A stretch of DNA of 64,000 bases. It comes from Solicola gregarius. Lineage in GTDB: Bacteria > Actinomycetota > Actinomycetes > Propionibacteriales > Nocardioidaceae. The position numbers and the translations under genes were made by a program. Under the pieces are notes generated by a model that did no database searches, was not told the DNA's origin, and was given only the letters and a program-made list of their open reading frames with translations. Shown one piece after another: positions 1-8,134 of this stretch (the first letter of the stretch is position 1; every line of letters starts with the position of its first letter). The stretch covers positions 2,542,001 to 2,606,000 of the forward strand of contig NZ_CP094970.1 in assembly GCF_025790165.1 (NCBI RefSeq), in the 5' to 3' direction.

Positions 1-1037
1 TCCTCGCCGAGGGTGACCTGCGTGGACGTCACGTTGGTGACCGTCTCGTCGGTGCCGGCAGGAATGTCCGTGACGTTGCTACGGGTCTGTGTCTCGAGGA
101 CGATCGTGGACGACGCGTCGGGCGGGATCGTGGCGCCGTCCTCACTGATCCAGGTGATCCGCAGTCCGTGGATATCGGAGAGCGTGATCCCGTCGAGCAG
201 GGCGTTCGGATCGTCCGGGATCGCGGTCGGCGTGCCGTCGGTCCACGTACCGTCGGCGCTCTGCCAGTCGACCTGCACCTGGGTGGCGCCCTCGGGCGGA
301 GTGATCGACGAGATCCCGGTGACCTCGAGGTACTCGAACGGGTCATCGGCGCCGTCGGCCGGGTCCTGCACGACCATCGTGTCGACGGACGCATTGGAGG
401 CGTTCGAGGAGTCGATGGTGAACTCGACGGGTTCTCCCGGAATGCCGGGGACGCCGGCGGGAGTGATGGTCTTGTCGACCGTCGCCGCCAGTTCGAGCGG
501 AATGTCCAGGGTCACCGCGGCGGAGGCGTCGACGTTTTCGCCGTTGGTCTGGGTGGCGTCCGCCGTGTTGGTGACCGTGCCGCCGTAGTTGGCCTGTGCG
601 TCCTCGGGCACCATCACGTTCACGACGATCGTGATGTCGGTGCCCGACTCCATTCCGACGACACCGTCACCGAGGTCCTGGGTGAAGTCGATGGTGAACG
701 CGTCGCCGTCCTCGGTGACCGCGTACTCGTCGTTCGCGATGTTGCCGCTGACGCTGACGGCTGGGTTGCCATTGAGCACCAGCGGCTCAGGGAGCTCGTC
801 GGTCAGCTCCGCGTCGTCGCAGCCGGGACCGTCGACGCTGGAGCAGGAGAGCTCGATCTCGTACTGGAACGTGTCGCCCGGAGCGTACGACTCCTGCGGG
901 TTGATGACGCTCTTCGATATCTCGAGGACGCCCGTGCCCTGCGCCTGCGCCGGAGACAGCGCGAGGCCGCCGAGCGCAGTCGAGAGCGCGATGACCAGGG
1001 CGCTCAGAACGGACAGGACGATGCGGCCTCTGGACAC
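1..1037 (-). CDS. Secreted DUF11-like repeat surface protein, 3' part beyond the left edge
   Basis: A continuous minus-strand frame of 345 codons runs off the left edge. It begins at GTG 1037 with GGAGG four bases upstream. Residues 1-32 form a signal peptide (Arg near the N-terminus, a long Leu/Val/Ala core, then SPAQAQ). After it come Ser/Thr/Asp-rich beta-strand units, each opening with a sequence like ISKSVINPQESYAPGDTF or VDKTITPAGVPGIPGEPVEF and stressing tests such as VTNTADATQT. This is the pattern of DUF11 / isopeptide-forming surface repeats, which usually build wall-anchored stalks or fimbrial proteins. Any cell-wall anchor would lie outside the window. The product is probably exported and structural; no enzymatic motif is visible. 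Confidence 0.8.
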   Translation of the reverse strand, partial: MSRGRIVLSVLSALVIALSTALGGLALSPAQAQGTGVLEISKSVINPQESYAPGDTFQYEIELSCSSVDGPGCDDAELTDELPEPLVLNGNPAVSVSGNIANDEYAVTEDGDAFTIDFTQDLGDGVVGMESGTDITIVVNVMVPEDAQANYGGTVTNTADATQTNGENVDASAAVTLDIPLELAATVDKTITPAGVPGIPGEPVEFTIDSSNASNASVDTMVVQDPADGADDPFEYLEVTGISSITPPEGATQVQVDWQSADGTWTDGTPTAIPDDPNALLDGITLSDIHGLRITWISEDGATIPPDASSTIVLETQTRSNVTDIPAGTDETVTNVTSTQVTLGE

Positions 1038-1195
1038 GCTGCCTCCGAGGGTTCGACGTGCACAACCAACCGGCACCCGGACGTACCGGTCCTTTACTTT
1101 CTCCCGATCCGGGCGATTCCACAACCGCACGTAGCGGCGTGTTCACAGACGGCTCCCGGGTCGGTCGTGCGCCGGCCATCTGCAAGGGTGGAGGC

Positions 1196-2671
1196 ATGAT
1201 CGACGACCGGACTGCTGCCGAGCTGCGCGACGCACTCCTCGAGGCCGATTTCACCCCGCAATCGGTGGGCGAGCTGCTCGGGACGCCGGCGCATCGCGCG
1301 CTGCTGCGAAACGAGACCACGCCGGCGCTGCGGGCGACGGGGGACGGGAGCGCGCTGTCGACGCTGACCCGGCTGTTCTCGCTGCAGCGGCCGGTCGACG
1401 CGACCGCCGCAGACCATGCGCTGCCGGGCCTGGTCGATCGCCTCTGCCTTGCCGGGATGCTCGAGCGAACGGTCTCGGAGGTACGTGCGCGCGTCGACGT
1501 ACGCCCCTACGGCGACGAGGAGCACGACTGGTGGGTCGTCTGTGATCTGACACCCGGGCTCGACGGTGCCGACCGTGCCGTCCCGACCGATCACGTGCTG
1601 GGCATCAGCGAGGCGTCGATGACGCTCGCTCAGCTCACGATTCGCGACTCGGTCGACTCGGCGCTCGACCTGGGCGCCGGTTGTGGCGTGCAGTCCCTGC
1701 ACCTGGGCACGCACGCCGGCCGGGTCGTCGGCACCGACGTCAACCAGCGGGCGCTGAGCATGGCGCGGGCGACGGCACGGATCAATGGCATCGAGGTCGA
1801 CGTACGCGACGGCAGCCTGTTCACTCCCGTCGAGGGCGAGCAGTTCGACCTCATCGTGACGAACCCGCCGTTCGTGATCTCGCCCGGCACCGGTGAGCGC
1901 CTCGTCTATCGCGACTCAGGAATGCCCGGCGACGAGCTGGTGCGCAGGCTCGTCACCGATGCGCCCGCGTACCTCCGCCCGGGCGGGTGGCTGCAGCTCC
2001 TCGGCAACTGGGCGCATCGCGGCGGCCGCAGTTGGGACGACCGGCTCGAGGAGTGGCTCGATGACACCGGATGTGACGCCTGGGTGCTGCAGCGCGAGGT
2101 GGTCGACCTGCCGACGTACGTCGAGCTGTGGCTCGCCGACGCCGGACTGCACGGCACGCCCCAATATCGCGAGCGGTACGACACGTGGCTTTCGTGGTTC
2201 GATGACGAGGGCATCGAGGCGGTCGGTTTCGGGTGGATGTGTCTGCAGCGCACCGACCGCGACCAGCCCGTCGTACGCCTGGAGGACTGGCCGGCCGCGA
2301 TCGAGCAACCGGTGGCGCCCCAGGTGTCCGCGTGGTCGCGCGCGGTCGACGAGTCCGCCGCCCCGGACGACGAAGTGCTCGGCATGCGTCTCCGGCAGAG
2401 GGAACTCGTGCAGGAGCAGCAGTCGGCGCCGGGCGCGGACGATCCCGAGCGCATCGTCGTACGCCAGCTGCACGGGTTTCGCCGTGCACGTCAGGTCGAC
2501 ACGGTGACGGCGGGCCTGATCGGCGCGTGCGACGGCGAGCTCAGCGTCGGACAGATCCTTGATGCGCTTGCCCAGATACTCGACCGCGACTCGGTGGAGC
2601 TGCGCGCCGCGTACGCGGATGATGTGCGGTCGTTGCTCATGGATGGCTATCTGACGGCCGACCTCCGTTAA
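1196..2671 (+). CDS. Class I SAM-dependent methyltransferase (DUF7059-type N-terminus)
   Basis: This protein of 491 residues has a Rossmann methyltransferase core in its middle. Motif I is DLGAGCGVQSLHL at about residues 158-170, the acidic residue binding the SAM ribose follows in GTDVNQ (D181), and the catalytic NPPF lies at 223-226. NPPF is typical of enzymes that methylate planar nitrogen in nucleic acid bases or glutamine. The first 150 residues form a helical substrate domain and the last 200 a winged C-terminal region, an arrangement common in actinobacterial proteins of this kind. ATG 1196 is preferred because GGTGGAGG sits just upstream. A longer in-frame start at 1058 would add 46 residues of low-complexity sequence. 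The substrate is unknown. The gene stands apart from its neighbours and diverges from the surface-protein gene. Confidence 0.82.
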   Translation: MIDDRTAAELRDALLEADFTPQSVGELLGTPAHRALLRNETTPALRATGDGSALSTLTRLFSLQRPVDATAADHALPGLVDRLCLAGMLERTVSEVRARVDVRPYGDEEHDWWVVCDLTPGLDGADRAVPTDHVLGISEASMTLAQLTIRDSVDSALDLGAGCGVQSLHLGTHAGRVVGTDVNQRALSMARATARINGIEVDVRDGSLFTPVEGEQFDLIVTNPPFVISPGTGERLVYRDSGMPGDELVRRLVTDAPAYLRPGGWLQLLGNWAHRGGRSWDDRLEEWLDDTGCDAWVLQREVVDLPTYVELWLADAGLHGTPQYRERYDTWLSWFDDEGIEAVGFGWMCLQRTDRDQPVVRLEDWPAAIEQPVAPQVSAWSRAVDESAAPDDEVLGMRLRQRELVQEQQSAPGADDPERIVVRQLHGFRRARQVDTVTAGLIGACDGELSVGQILDALAQILDRDSVELRAAYADDVRSLLMDGYLTADLR

Positions 2672-2710
2672 TCCGTGGACGTCCTGCCGTCCGGCCGCGA
2701 CGATGGATTC

Positions 2711-3676
2711 ATGCAGCAGTCAGGCTTGGCGACGGGGGTCACGGTGCGTCGTCCCCGGCTGGACGACGACCGCCGGATCTTCGCGCTGGTTGCCGCGTAC
2801 GGAAACGCCGTGGTCGGCTTCCCGGACTTCACGCTCGACGAGGTACGCGACGAGCTGAATGAACCGGGCTTCGTGCTGGAGACCGATGGCTGGGTCGCGC
2901 ACGATGCCGCCGGTGAGCTCGTCGGGTATGCGACGGCCTTCTGCCGCCCGGGCAGCGACCAGGTCGCGGTCGATGTGATCTCGCTCGACGTGGGTGTCGC
3001 ACGCTGGATGCTCGATACGACCCTCGACCGTGCCCGCGAGATGGGCCGGGCGTCGGGTCACGAACGCGTGACCGTCGACAAGGGCACCTACCGTCAGGAC
3101 ACCACGATGCGTACGCTGCTTGCGGATCGAGGATTCGAGCCGGCGACGTCGTTCTACCGAATGCGCATCGACGGCCCTGCCGTGGAGCGCGATCCGCGGC
3201 TGCCGCCCGGCCTCGACCTGCGCTCGGCCGGCGCGGCCGAGTCGGTCCGCCGCGACGCGCATGCCGTACGCGAGGAGTCGTTCGTCGAGCACTTCGGCAC
3301 CGAGGCTCAGACCTATGACGACTGGACCGCCTTGCTGCAGAGCAAGGCGCGCTTCGACTGGGACAACCTACGTGTCGCGTACGTCGACGATGAGCCGGTC
3401 GCGATGATCCATGTCACCGACCAGTTCGTCGAGGACGAGCGCTGCGGCTACGTCGCGCAGATCGGTGTCGTCGAGCGGGCGCGTGGTCGGGGCATTGCGA
3501 AGGCGCTGCTGCGGAAGGCGTTCGCCGATGATGCGGCCCGCGACCTCGACGGCACGATTCTGCATGTCGACAGCAACAACACCACGCCCGCGCTCGGCTT
3601 GTACGAGTCCGTGGGCATGCGAACGGTGCTGGTGATCGACGTCTGGCGGTCCGAGGTCGCGACGGGCGGCACCTGA
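2711..3676 (+). CDS. Tandem GNAT-family N-acetyltransferase
   Basis: About 321 residues form two GNAT folds in tandem. The first half (VRRPRLDDDRRIFALV) is degenerate. The second carries the acetyl-CoA loop in QIGVVERARGRGIAKALLRK, followed by LHVDSNNTTPALGLYESVGM, the classic beta6-alpha4 signature. The double-GNAT layout resembles mycothiol synthase and related actinobacterial acetyltransferases, but the mycothiol-synthase signature is not clear, so the substrate is left open. ATG 2711 gives a start right before the first GNAT strand. A GTG at 2675, four bases after the preceding stop, is an alternative; neither has a strong ribosome site. The next gene is convergent. Confidence 0.82.
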   Translation: MQQSGLATGVTVRRPRLDDDRRIFALVAAYGNAVVGFPDFTLDEVRDELNEPGFVLETDGWVAHDAAGELVGYATAFCRPGSDQVAVDVISLDVGVARWMLDTTLDRAREMGRASGHERVTVDKGTYRQDTTMRTLLADRGFEPATSFYRMRIDGPAVERDPRLPPGLDLRSAGAAESVRRDAHAVREESFVEHFGTEAQTYDDWTALLQSKARFDWDNLRVAYVDDEPVAMIHVTDQFVEDERCGYVAQIGVVERARGRGIAKALLRKAFADDAARDLDGTILHVDSNNTTPALGLYESVGMRTVLVIDVWRSEVATGGT

Positions 3677-3728
3677 CATCCGGCGGCGTGCCGGTGCCCC
3701 GCCGCGGTGCTGCTTTCACGACGGGGAT

Positions 3729-5150
3729 TCAGGCGGCGTCGTGTTTTCGCCTGTGCTGGATGGTCTTGGCCACGCGGCCGGGGAGTTTGGTGGTGGTGCC
3801 GCCGGTGACGAGGTACGTGCGGCCGGCGGGTGATTGCCAGAGCCAGATCCCGGGTGCGGGTGATTGCACGGTCCATGCGGTGAAGGTTTTCGCGCGGTGA
3901 TGGTACCTACATAGTCGATGGCCGTTTCTCGAGTCGGTCGGGCCGCCGTCGGTGTGGTTGATGATGTGGTCGTAGTCGGCGACCCGGGCAGGTCGGTTGC
4001 AGTGCGGGAAGGTGCAGGTGCCGGCGTTCGTCAGCGCGAGCTGTTCCTTGAGCCGTGGTGGTGCGACGTAGCCGGTGGCCGAGATGGTGGTCTCGAGGTC
4101 GATGACGGGTTTGACGGTGATGTGGGAGTGGCCGAGGATCTCGGCGGCTTCGGAGCGGGTGATGGCGCCGACGTCTTCGAGGGACCAGGTGCCCCAGCAC
4201 CGGTCGAAATGGACGTACAGAACCGTCTGCCGCGAGCCGGAGCGTTGCGCCCGAGTTGCCCGTTCGGGTGACCCGCCGTCGCCGGGCAGGTCGGCCGACT
4301 GGTCGGCCGGCTCCGGGTCCGGCTTCGGCGCGGTGTCGCTGGCCTGGTCGGTCTGGTCGGCGGCGCCGGCGCGGGCTGCCTGGACGTGGTGGTAGAGGTC
4401 GTCGAGGCTGTCGGGTTCGTCCAACATGCCCAGTGCGACGGAGCGGAGGATGCCGTGAGGGCGGTTGTCGCCGAGGAAGCGGAGCGATTCGACGATCTGG
4501 TCGAGGCGTTGGTCGAGCCTCTTGCCGTCGTCGAGTGACAGGGTGCCGGAGATGCGGGCGAGTCCGTCGTCACCCCAGATCGACACACTCCGCCGAGCAC
4601 TGTTTTCGGTGCGCTGGTTTTCGGGGTCGTCGGGGTCTTCGACGATCCGGATCTGGTCCAGGATCTGGTTCACCCGCCCCATGCCGACCCGCGCGATCAA
4701 CGGCGTCCCATCCGCGTTCGCAGCTGCGAGTCGCCGGTCGGCGTCGGCGGCCTGGGCGATGGTGAATCGTCGGGTCTTGCGGGCGACTTTCCGGATCCGC
4801 CACGCATCGACAGAACCTTCGTGCAGACACGCGAACAGTTGCGGGAGGCGGTAGGTGAGATCCAGGGCGTCGGCGATGAGATCCCGGCCACCGGACGCGG
4901 ACAGCCCGAGCGCGGGGCCGACCTCACATGCGGCGTACTCCGACACGCTCGGGGTGCCCGACCCGCCGTAACGGGTCCACTCGTTGACACCACCGGCGCG
5001 GGCGAGGGGCGTACCTGCGGTGTCTTCGAGGTAGCCGAGGAGGGCGTCGTACTGGGCGGCCTCGGTCTGCGCCAGGTGGCGACGGGCGTCCAGGGCGATG
5101 TCGAGCCCGTCCTTGGACTCGGTGTCGGTGGTGAGTGTGGCCGCCCTCAT
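3729..5150 (-). CDS. DUF222 / 13E12-type protein with C-terminal HNH endonuclease domain
   Basis: The protein has 473 residues. The N-terminal two thirds are the helical DUF222 region of the 13E12 repeat family (LAQTEAAQYDALLGYLED, later GRVNQILDQIRIVED). A Pro/Asp/Ala-rich linker follows, then an HNH nuclease at about residues 377-422. The nuclease carries a Cys pair (CTFPHC), the DHI..H core, GGPT, an Asn and a final LCRYHH, so metal and zinc ligands look complete. These multicopy actinobacterial proteins are often linked to mobile DNA; their cellular role is not established. ATG 5150 is chosen because the DUF222 homology begins soon after it. The open frame continues upstream to 5912 only because the repeat block there lacks stops. 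Confidence 0.85.
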   Translation of the reverse strand: MRAATLTTDTESKDGLDIALDARRHLAQTEAAQYDALLGYLEDTAGTPLARAGGVNEWTRYGGSGTPSVSEYAACEVGPALGLSASGGRDLIADALDLTYRLPQLFACLHEGSVDAWRIRKVARKTRRFTIAQAADADRRLAAANADGTPLIARVGMGRVNQILDQIRIVEDPDDPENQRTENSARRSVSIWGDDGLARISGTLSLDDGKRLDQRLDQIVESLRFLGDNRPHGILRSVALGMLDEPDSLDDLYHHVQAARAGAADQTDQASDTAPKPDPEPADQSADLPGDGGSPERATRAQRSGSRQTVLYVHFDRCWGTWSLEDVGAITRSEAAEILGHSHITVKPVIDLETTISATGYVAPPRLKEQLALTNAGTCTFPHCNRPARVADYDHIINHTDGGPTDSRNGHRLCRYHHRAKTFTAWTVQSPAPGIWLWQSPAGRTYLVTGGTTTKLPGRVAKTIQHRRKHDAA

Positions 5151-5802
5151 AGAACATATTCTGCCAGCCGCCACTGACAGGATCGGGTGCTCAGAAGGCT
5201 TATCCACAAGGGAATATGAGAAATGTTCGAGAAGGGTTTCGAGAAGTGTGCGAGGTGTGATCGGCGGCGGGAGAGAATCTGCGTTTGAGTGCGAATGGCG
5301 CCCCAAACGCAGATTCCTTCGTCGCCGCCGGGCGGGCCGGGCGCACGGCAACGATGAAAGCGGAAGCAAAAAGCTGGGAAAGCCGACCAGCAACCTGAGC
5401 CACCCGGACACGGATCTCGTCGCCGCCATGCGGTCTGCACCGCCGCGAACCGGAAACGATGAAGGCCGGTAGCGAAGCGCACGGGAAACGGTGAAGGCAG
5501 AAGCCCAGCGAACGGCAAACGATGAAGGCCGGCACCGAAGCGCACGGGAAACGATGAAGGCCGGCACCGAAGCGCACGGGAAACGGTGAAGGCAGAAGCC
5601 CAGCGCACGGAAAGGCGAAAGACGGCAACCGAAGGCGAGGACCGACCACCAGGTCCACAGCCGGGCGTCGCCAACCCCGAGGCATCTCAGGGTAGGCATA
5701 ACCCCACCCCCAGACGGGTCGCAGAGCCACTGACCCCACGGGCGAATACCGGAAGGCTCATGGGTGGGCGAACAACCGCCCTCAGAGTCGAAGGGAAGCG
5801 CG
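5151..5802. other. Intergenic region with tandem repeats, no gene recognised
   Basis: This 650-base gap lies between divergent genes. No frame shows recognisable protein features. The long open minus-strand frames are stop-free mainly because of the repeat composition. The middle (5452-5608) is a tandem array described separately, and degenerate copies extend to about 5341. The last 20 bases before 5803 supply the ribosome site of the MMPL gene. Confidence 0.6.
5452..5608. repeat. Tandem array of five 31-32 bp units
   Basis: Units lie at 5452-5482, 5483-5513, 5514-5545, 5546-5577 and 5578-5608. They share GGGAAACGRTGAAGGC at the start and an AGCGCAC-type end. Two subtypes occur: three units continue as CGGCACCGAAG or a close variant, and two as AGAAGCCCAGC. 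Units 3 and 4 are almost identical. A weaker copy is visible near 5341-5371. No spacers separate the units, so this is a tandem repeat and not a CRISPR array. Confidence 0.9.
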
Positions 5803-7983
5803 ATGGCACGCACAGCCGTGACAGTACGAGCCGCCCGCTGGAGTGCCGAGCATCCGTGGCGAGCGATCCTGATGTGGGTCGTCTTCGTCGCCGCGGCCGT
5901 CGGCGTCAGCACGGTGGTTCCGAAGCAGGAGACGTCGGACGCCGACTACCGCACTGGCGAGTCGGGTACGGCCGCACAGATCATCGAGGACGCGGGTCTC
6001 GAGGAGCCGCCCTCGGAGAGCATCATCGTCACGTCCGACGCCGAACAGCTCGACCAGGCCACCGCGCAGTCGGCGGTCAAGGAGCTACGTACCGGCGTCG
6101 CGGACGTTGACGGAGTGGAGAGCGTCGGCAAGGCGATCCCGTCCGAGGACGGGAGCGCGCTGCTCGTACCGGTCACCATGGCCGGCGACGAGGACGACGC
6201 CGGCGAGCACGTCGACGGCGTGCTCGACGTGACGACGGAGGTTGCTGCGGCGCATCCCGACCTTCAGATCGGTGAGGCCGGCGACGCGTCGGTCGACGAC
6301 GCGATCATGGAACGCGTCGGCGAGGATCTCTCGTCGGCCGAGAGCATGAGCCTGCCCATCACGTTCGGGATCATGCTGATCGCGTTCGGCGCGTTGATCG
6401 CCGCGGGCATCCCCGTGCTGCTCGCGATCACGTCGGTCGTCGCGACGCTCGGGCTGTATGCGCCGCTGTCGTACCTCGCGCCCGACGACGGCACTGTCGC
6501 GAACGTCGTACTGCTGATCGGCATGGCCGTCGGAGTCGACTATTCGCTGTTCTACCTCAAGCGCGAGCGTGAGGAGCGCGCCAAGGGACGCAGCACGCTC
6601 GATGCCGTCGAGGTCGCGGCACGTACGTCGGGACACGCCGTCGTCGTGTCCGGGTTCGCCGTCATGGTTGCCATGTCGGGCCTGTTCATCGCCTCGGATG
6701 TCACGTTCGCCTCGCTGGCAGCGGGATCGATCCTCGTCGTGGGTGTCGCCGTCGTCGGCTCGCTGACCGTTCTGCCGGCGCTGCTCGTCAAGCTCGGCCG
6801 CTGGGTGGACCGCCCGCGCGTGCCGTTCCTGTGGCGCCTGAACCGCCGCATCGGCAAGGGTGGGATCGCGGGTCGCATCCTGGGTCCGGTCGTACGCCAC
6901 CCGAAGCGGTCGGCCATCGGCTCGATCGTTGTGCTCGCCGTGGCGGCGACGCCGCTGGTCGGCATGAAGCTCGAACAGGGCAGCCTGGAGACGCTTCCGA
7001 AGGACATTCCCGCGGTACAGACCCTGTCGCAGATCCAGGAGAAGTTCCCGCAGGACGCGGACACGGTGCAGGTCGCGGTCTCCGCCGACCCGGACACGAT
7101 CGATGCGGTCACCGGTGAGCTGCGCTCGATCGAGAAGGAAGCGCTCGCCGGCGACGACTTCGCCACGACCGGCGCCGACCAGCTCGACGTCGCCGAGGAC
7201 GGCTCCGGTGCCGTGCTCACCCTTCCCACCACGCATCCGGAGGGTTCGGACGCGAACGAGCAGGCGATGTTGGACATTCGTGACCAGGTCGGGCAGCAGC
7301 CCGGCGGCGATCTCGAGGGAACGGAATGGGCCGTCGGCGGCGGCGTCGGGCAGACGTACGACGCGAGCCACCATCTGTCCGAGCGGCTGCCGTGGGTCGT
7401 CGGCTTCGTGCTGGTCCTGACCCTGGTGATGATGCTGGTGATGTTCCGCAGCGCGGTGCTGGCACTGTTGACCACGCTGCTCAACCTGCTCTCGGTCGGT
7501 GCTGCGTTCGGCATCATGACGCTCGTCTTCCAGAACACCTGGGCGGAGTCGCTGCTCGACTTCGAGTCCAGTGGTTCGATCATCGACTGGACCCCGCTGT
7601 TCTGCTTCGTGGTGCTGGTCGGGCTGTCGATGGACTACCACGTGTTCGTTCTCAGCCGCGTACGTGAGGGGCTGCGCAACGGTCTCTCGCACCGCGCTGC
7701 CGTCGAGCGGGGCGTACGCGACACGGCGTCGGTCGTGACCAGCGCGGCGTTTGTGATGGTCTCGGTGTTCGCGGTGTTCGCGACGCTGTCGATGATCGAG
7801 ATGAAGATCATGGGCGTGGTACTGGCCACCGCGATCCTGATCGACGCGACGCTCGTACGGCTGGTGCTGCTGCCGTCGCTCTTGCTGGTCTGCGAGCCGC
7901 TGCTGCGCGGCTTCGGCCGCCGCGAGGCACGTCGGGGCTCGCCCGAGATCGAGACGGAGGAGCGCGTACCCGCGCTGGTCTGA
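5803..7983 (+). CDS. MMPL/RND-family membrane exporter
   Basis: The 727-residue protein shows the MMPL architecture. TM1 is at about 20-40, a soluble domain follows, and then a block of five TM helices (from LPITFGIMLIAFGALIAAGI). The second half repeats this plan with TM7 near residue 385 and a last block from WVVGFVLVLTLVMMLVMF. The signature GLSMDYHVFVLSRVRE and the earlier GMAVGVDYSLFYLKRERE place the proton-relay Asp residues of RND/MMPL pumps. Such proteins export lipids, siderophores or drugs across the inner membrane of actinobacteria. ATG 5803 has AAGGGAAG upstream. No biosynthetic partner is adjacent, so the substrate is unknown. It converges on the kinase gene across a long inverted repeat. 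Confidence 0.9.
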   Translation: MARTAVTVRAARWSAEHPWRAILMWVVFVAAAVGVSTVVPKQETSDADYRTGESGTAAQIIEDAGLEEPPSESIIVTSDAEQLDQATAQSAVKELRTGVADVDGVESVGKAIPSEDGSALLVPVTMAGDEDDAGEHVDGVLDVTTEVAAAHPDLQIGEAGDASVDDAIMERVGEDLSSAESMSLPITFGIMLIAFGALIAAGIPVLLAITSVVATLGLYAPLSYLAPDDGTVANVVLLIGMAVGVDYSLFYLKREREERAKGRSTLDAVEVAARTSGHAVVVSGFAVMVAMSGLFIASDVTFASLAAGSILVVGVAVVGSLTVLPALLVKLGRWVDRPRVPFLWRLNRRIGKGGIAGRILGPVVRHPKRSAIGSIVVLAVAATPLVGMKLEQGSLETLPKDIPAVQTLSQIQEKFPQDADTVQVAVSADPDTIDAVTGELRSIEKEALAGDDFATTGADQLDVAEDGSGAVLTLPTTHPEGSDANEQAMLDIRDQVGQQPGGDLEGTEWAVGGGVGQTYDASHHLSERLPWVVGFVLVLTLVMMLVMFRSAVLALLTTLLNLLSVGAAFGIMTLVFQNTWAESLLDFESSGSIIDWTPLFCFVVLVGLSMDYHVFVLSRVREGLRNGLSHRAAVERGVRDTASVVTSAAFVMVSVFAVFATLSMIEMKIMGVVLATAILIDATLVRLVLLPSLLLVCEPLLRGFGRREARRGSPEIETEERVPALV

Positions 7984-7994
7984 CCCCGGGGGGG

Positions 7995-8054
7995 AGAGTT
8001 CGGCGGGTTCTGCATGGTGCCTGAGGAGGCGCCACGCGGGACCCGCCGAACTCT
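7995..8054. terminator. Perfect 14-bp inverted repeat between convergent genes
   Basis: AGAGTTCGGCGGGT at 7995-8008 is matched exactly by its reverse complement at 8041-8054. The 32-base interior contains a smaller GGTGCC/GGCGCC pairing. It lies between the stop of the MMPL exporter and the stop of the kinase gene, so a bidirectional terminator is the simplest reading. No long T-run follows, as is usual in actinobacteria. Confidence 0.55.
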
Positions 8055-8134
8055 GTCGTGCGGCCGGGATCGTGGTGCGCCTCTGGCGGCACGCTCGAGA
8101 CGAGCAGGTGAGGAACTGCTCGGGTCCCGCTGTC

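Noticed and set aside
5452-5608. Possible CRISPR array
   Set aside because: Units are contiguous with no unique spacers, and no cas genes are near.
5147-5912. Long minus-strand open frames through the repeat block
   Set aside because: They are periodic translations of the tandem repeat in several frames, lack ribosome sites and resemble no protein. The real HNH start lies at 5150.
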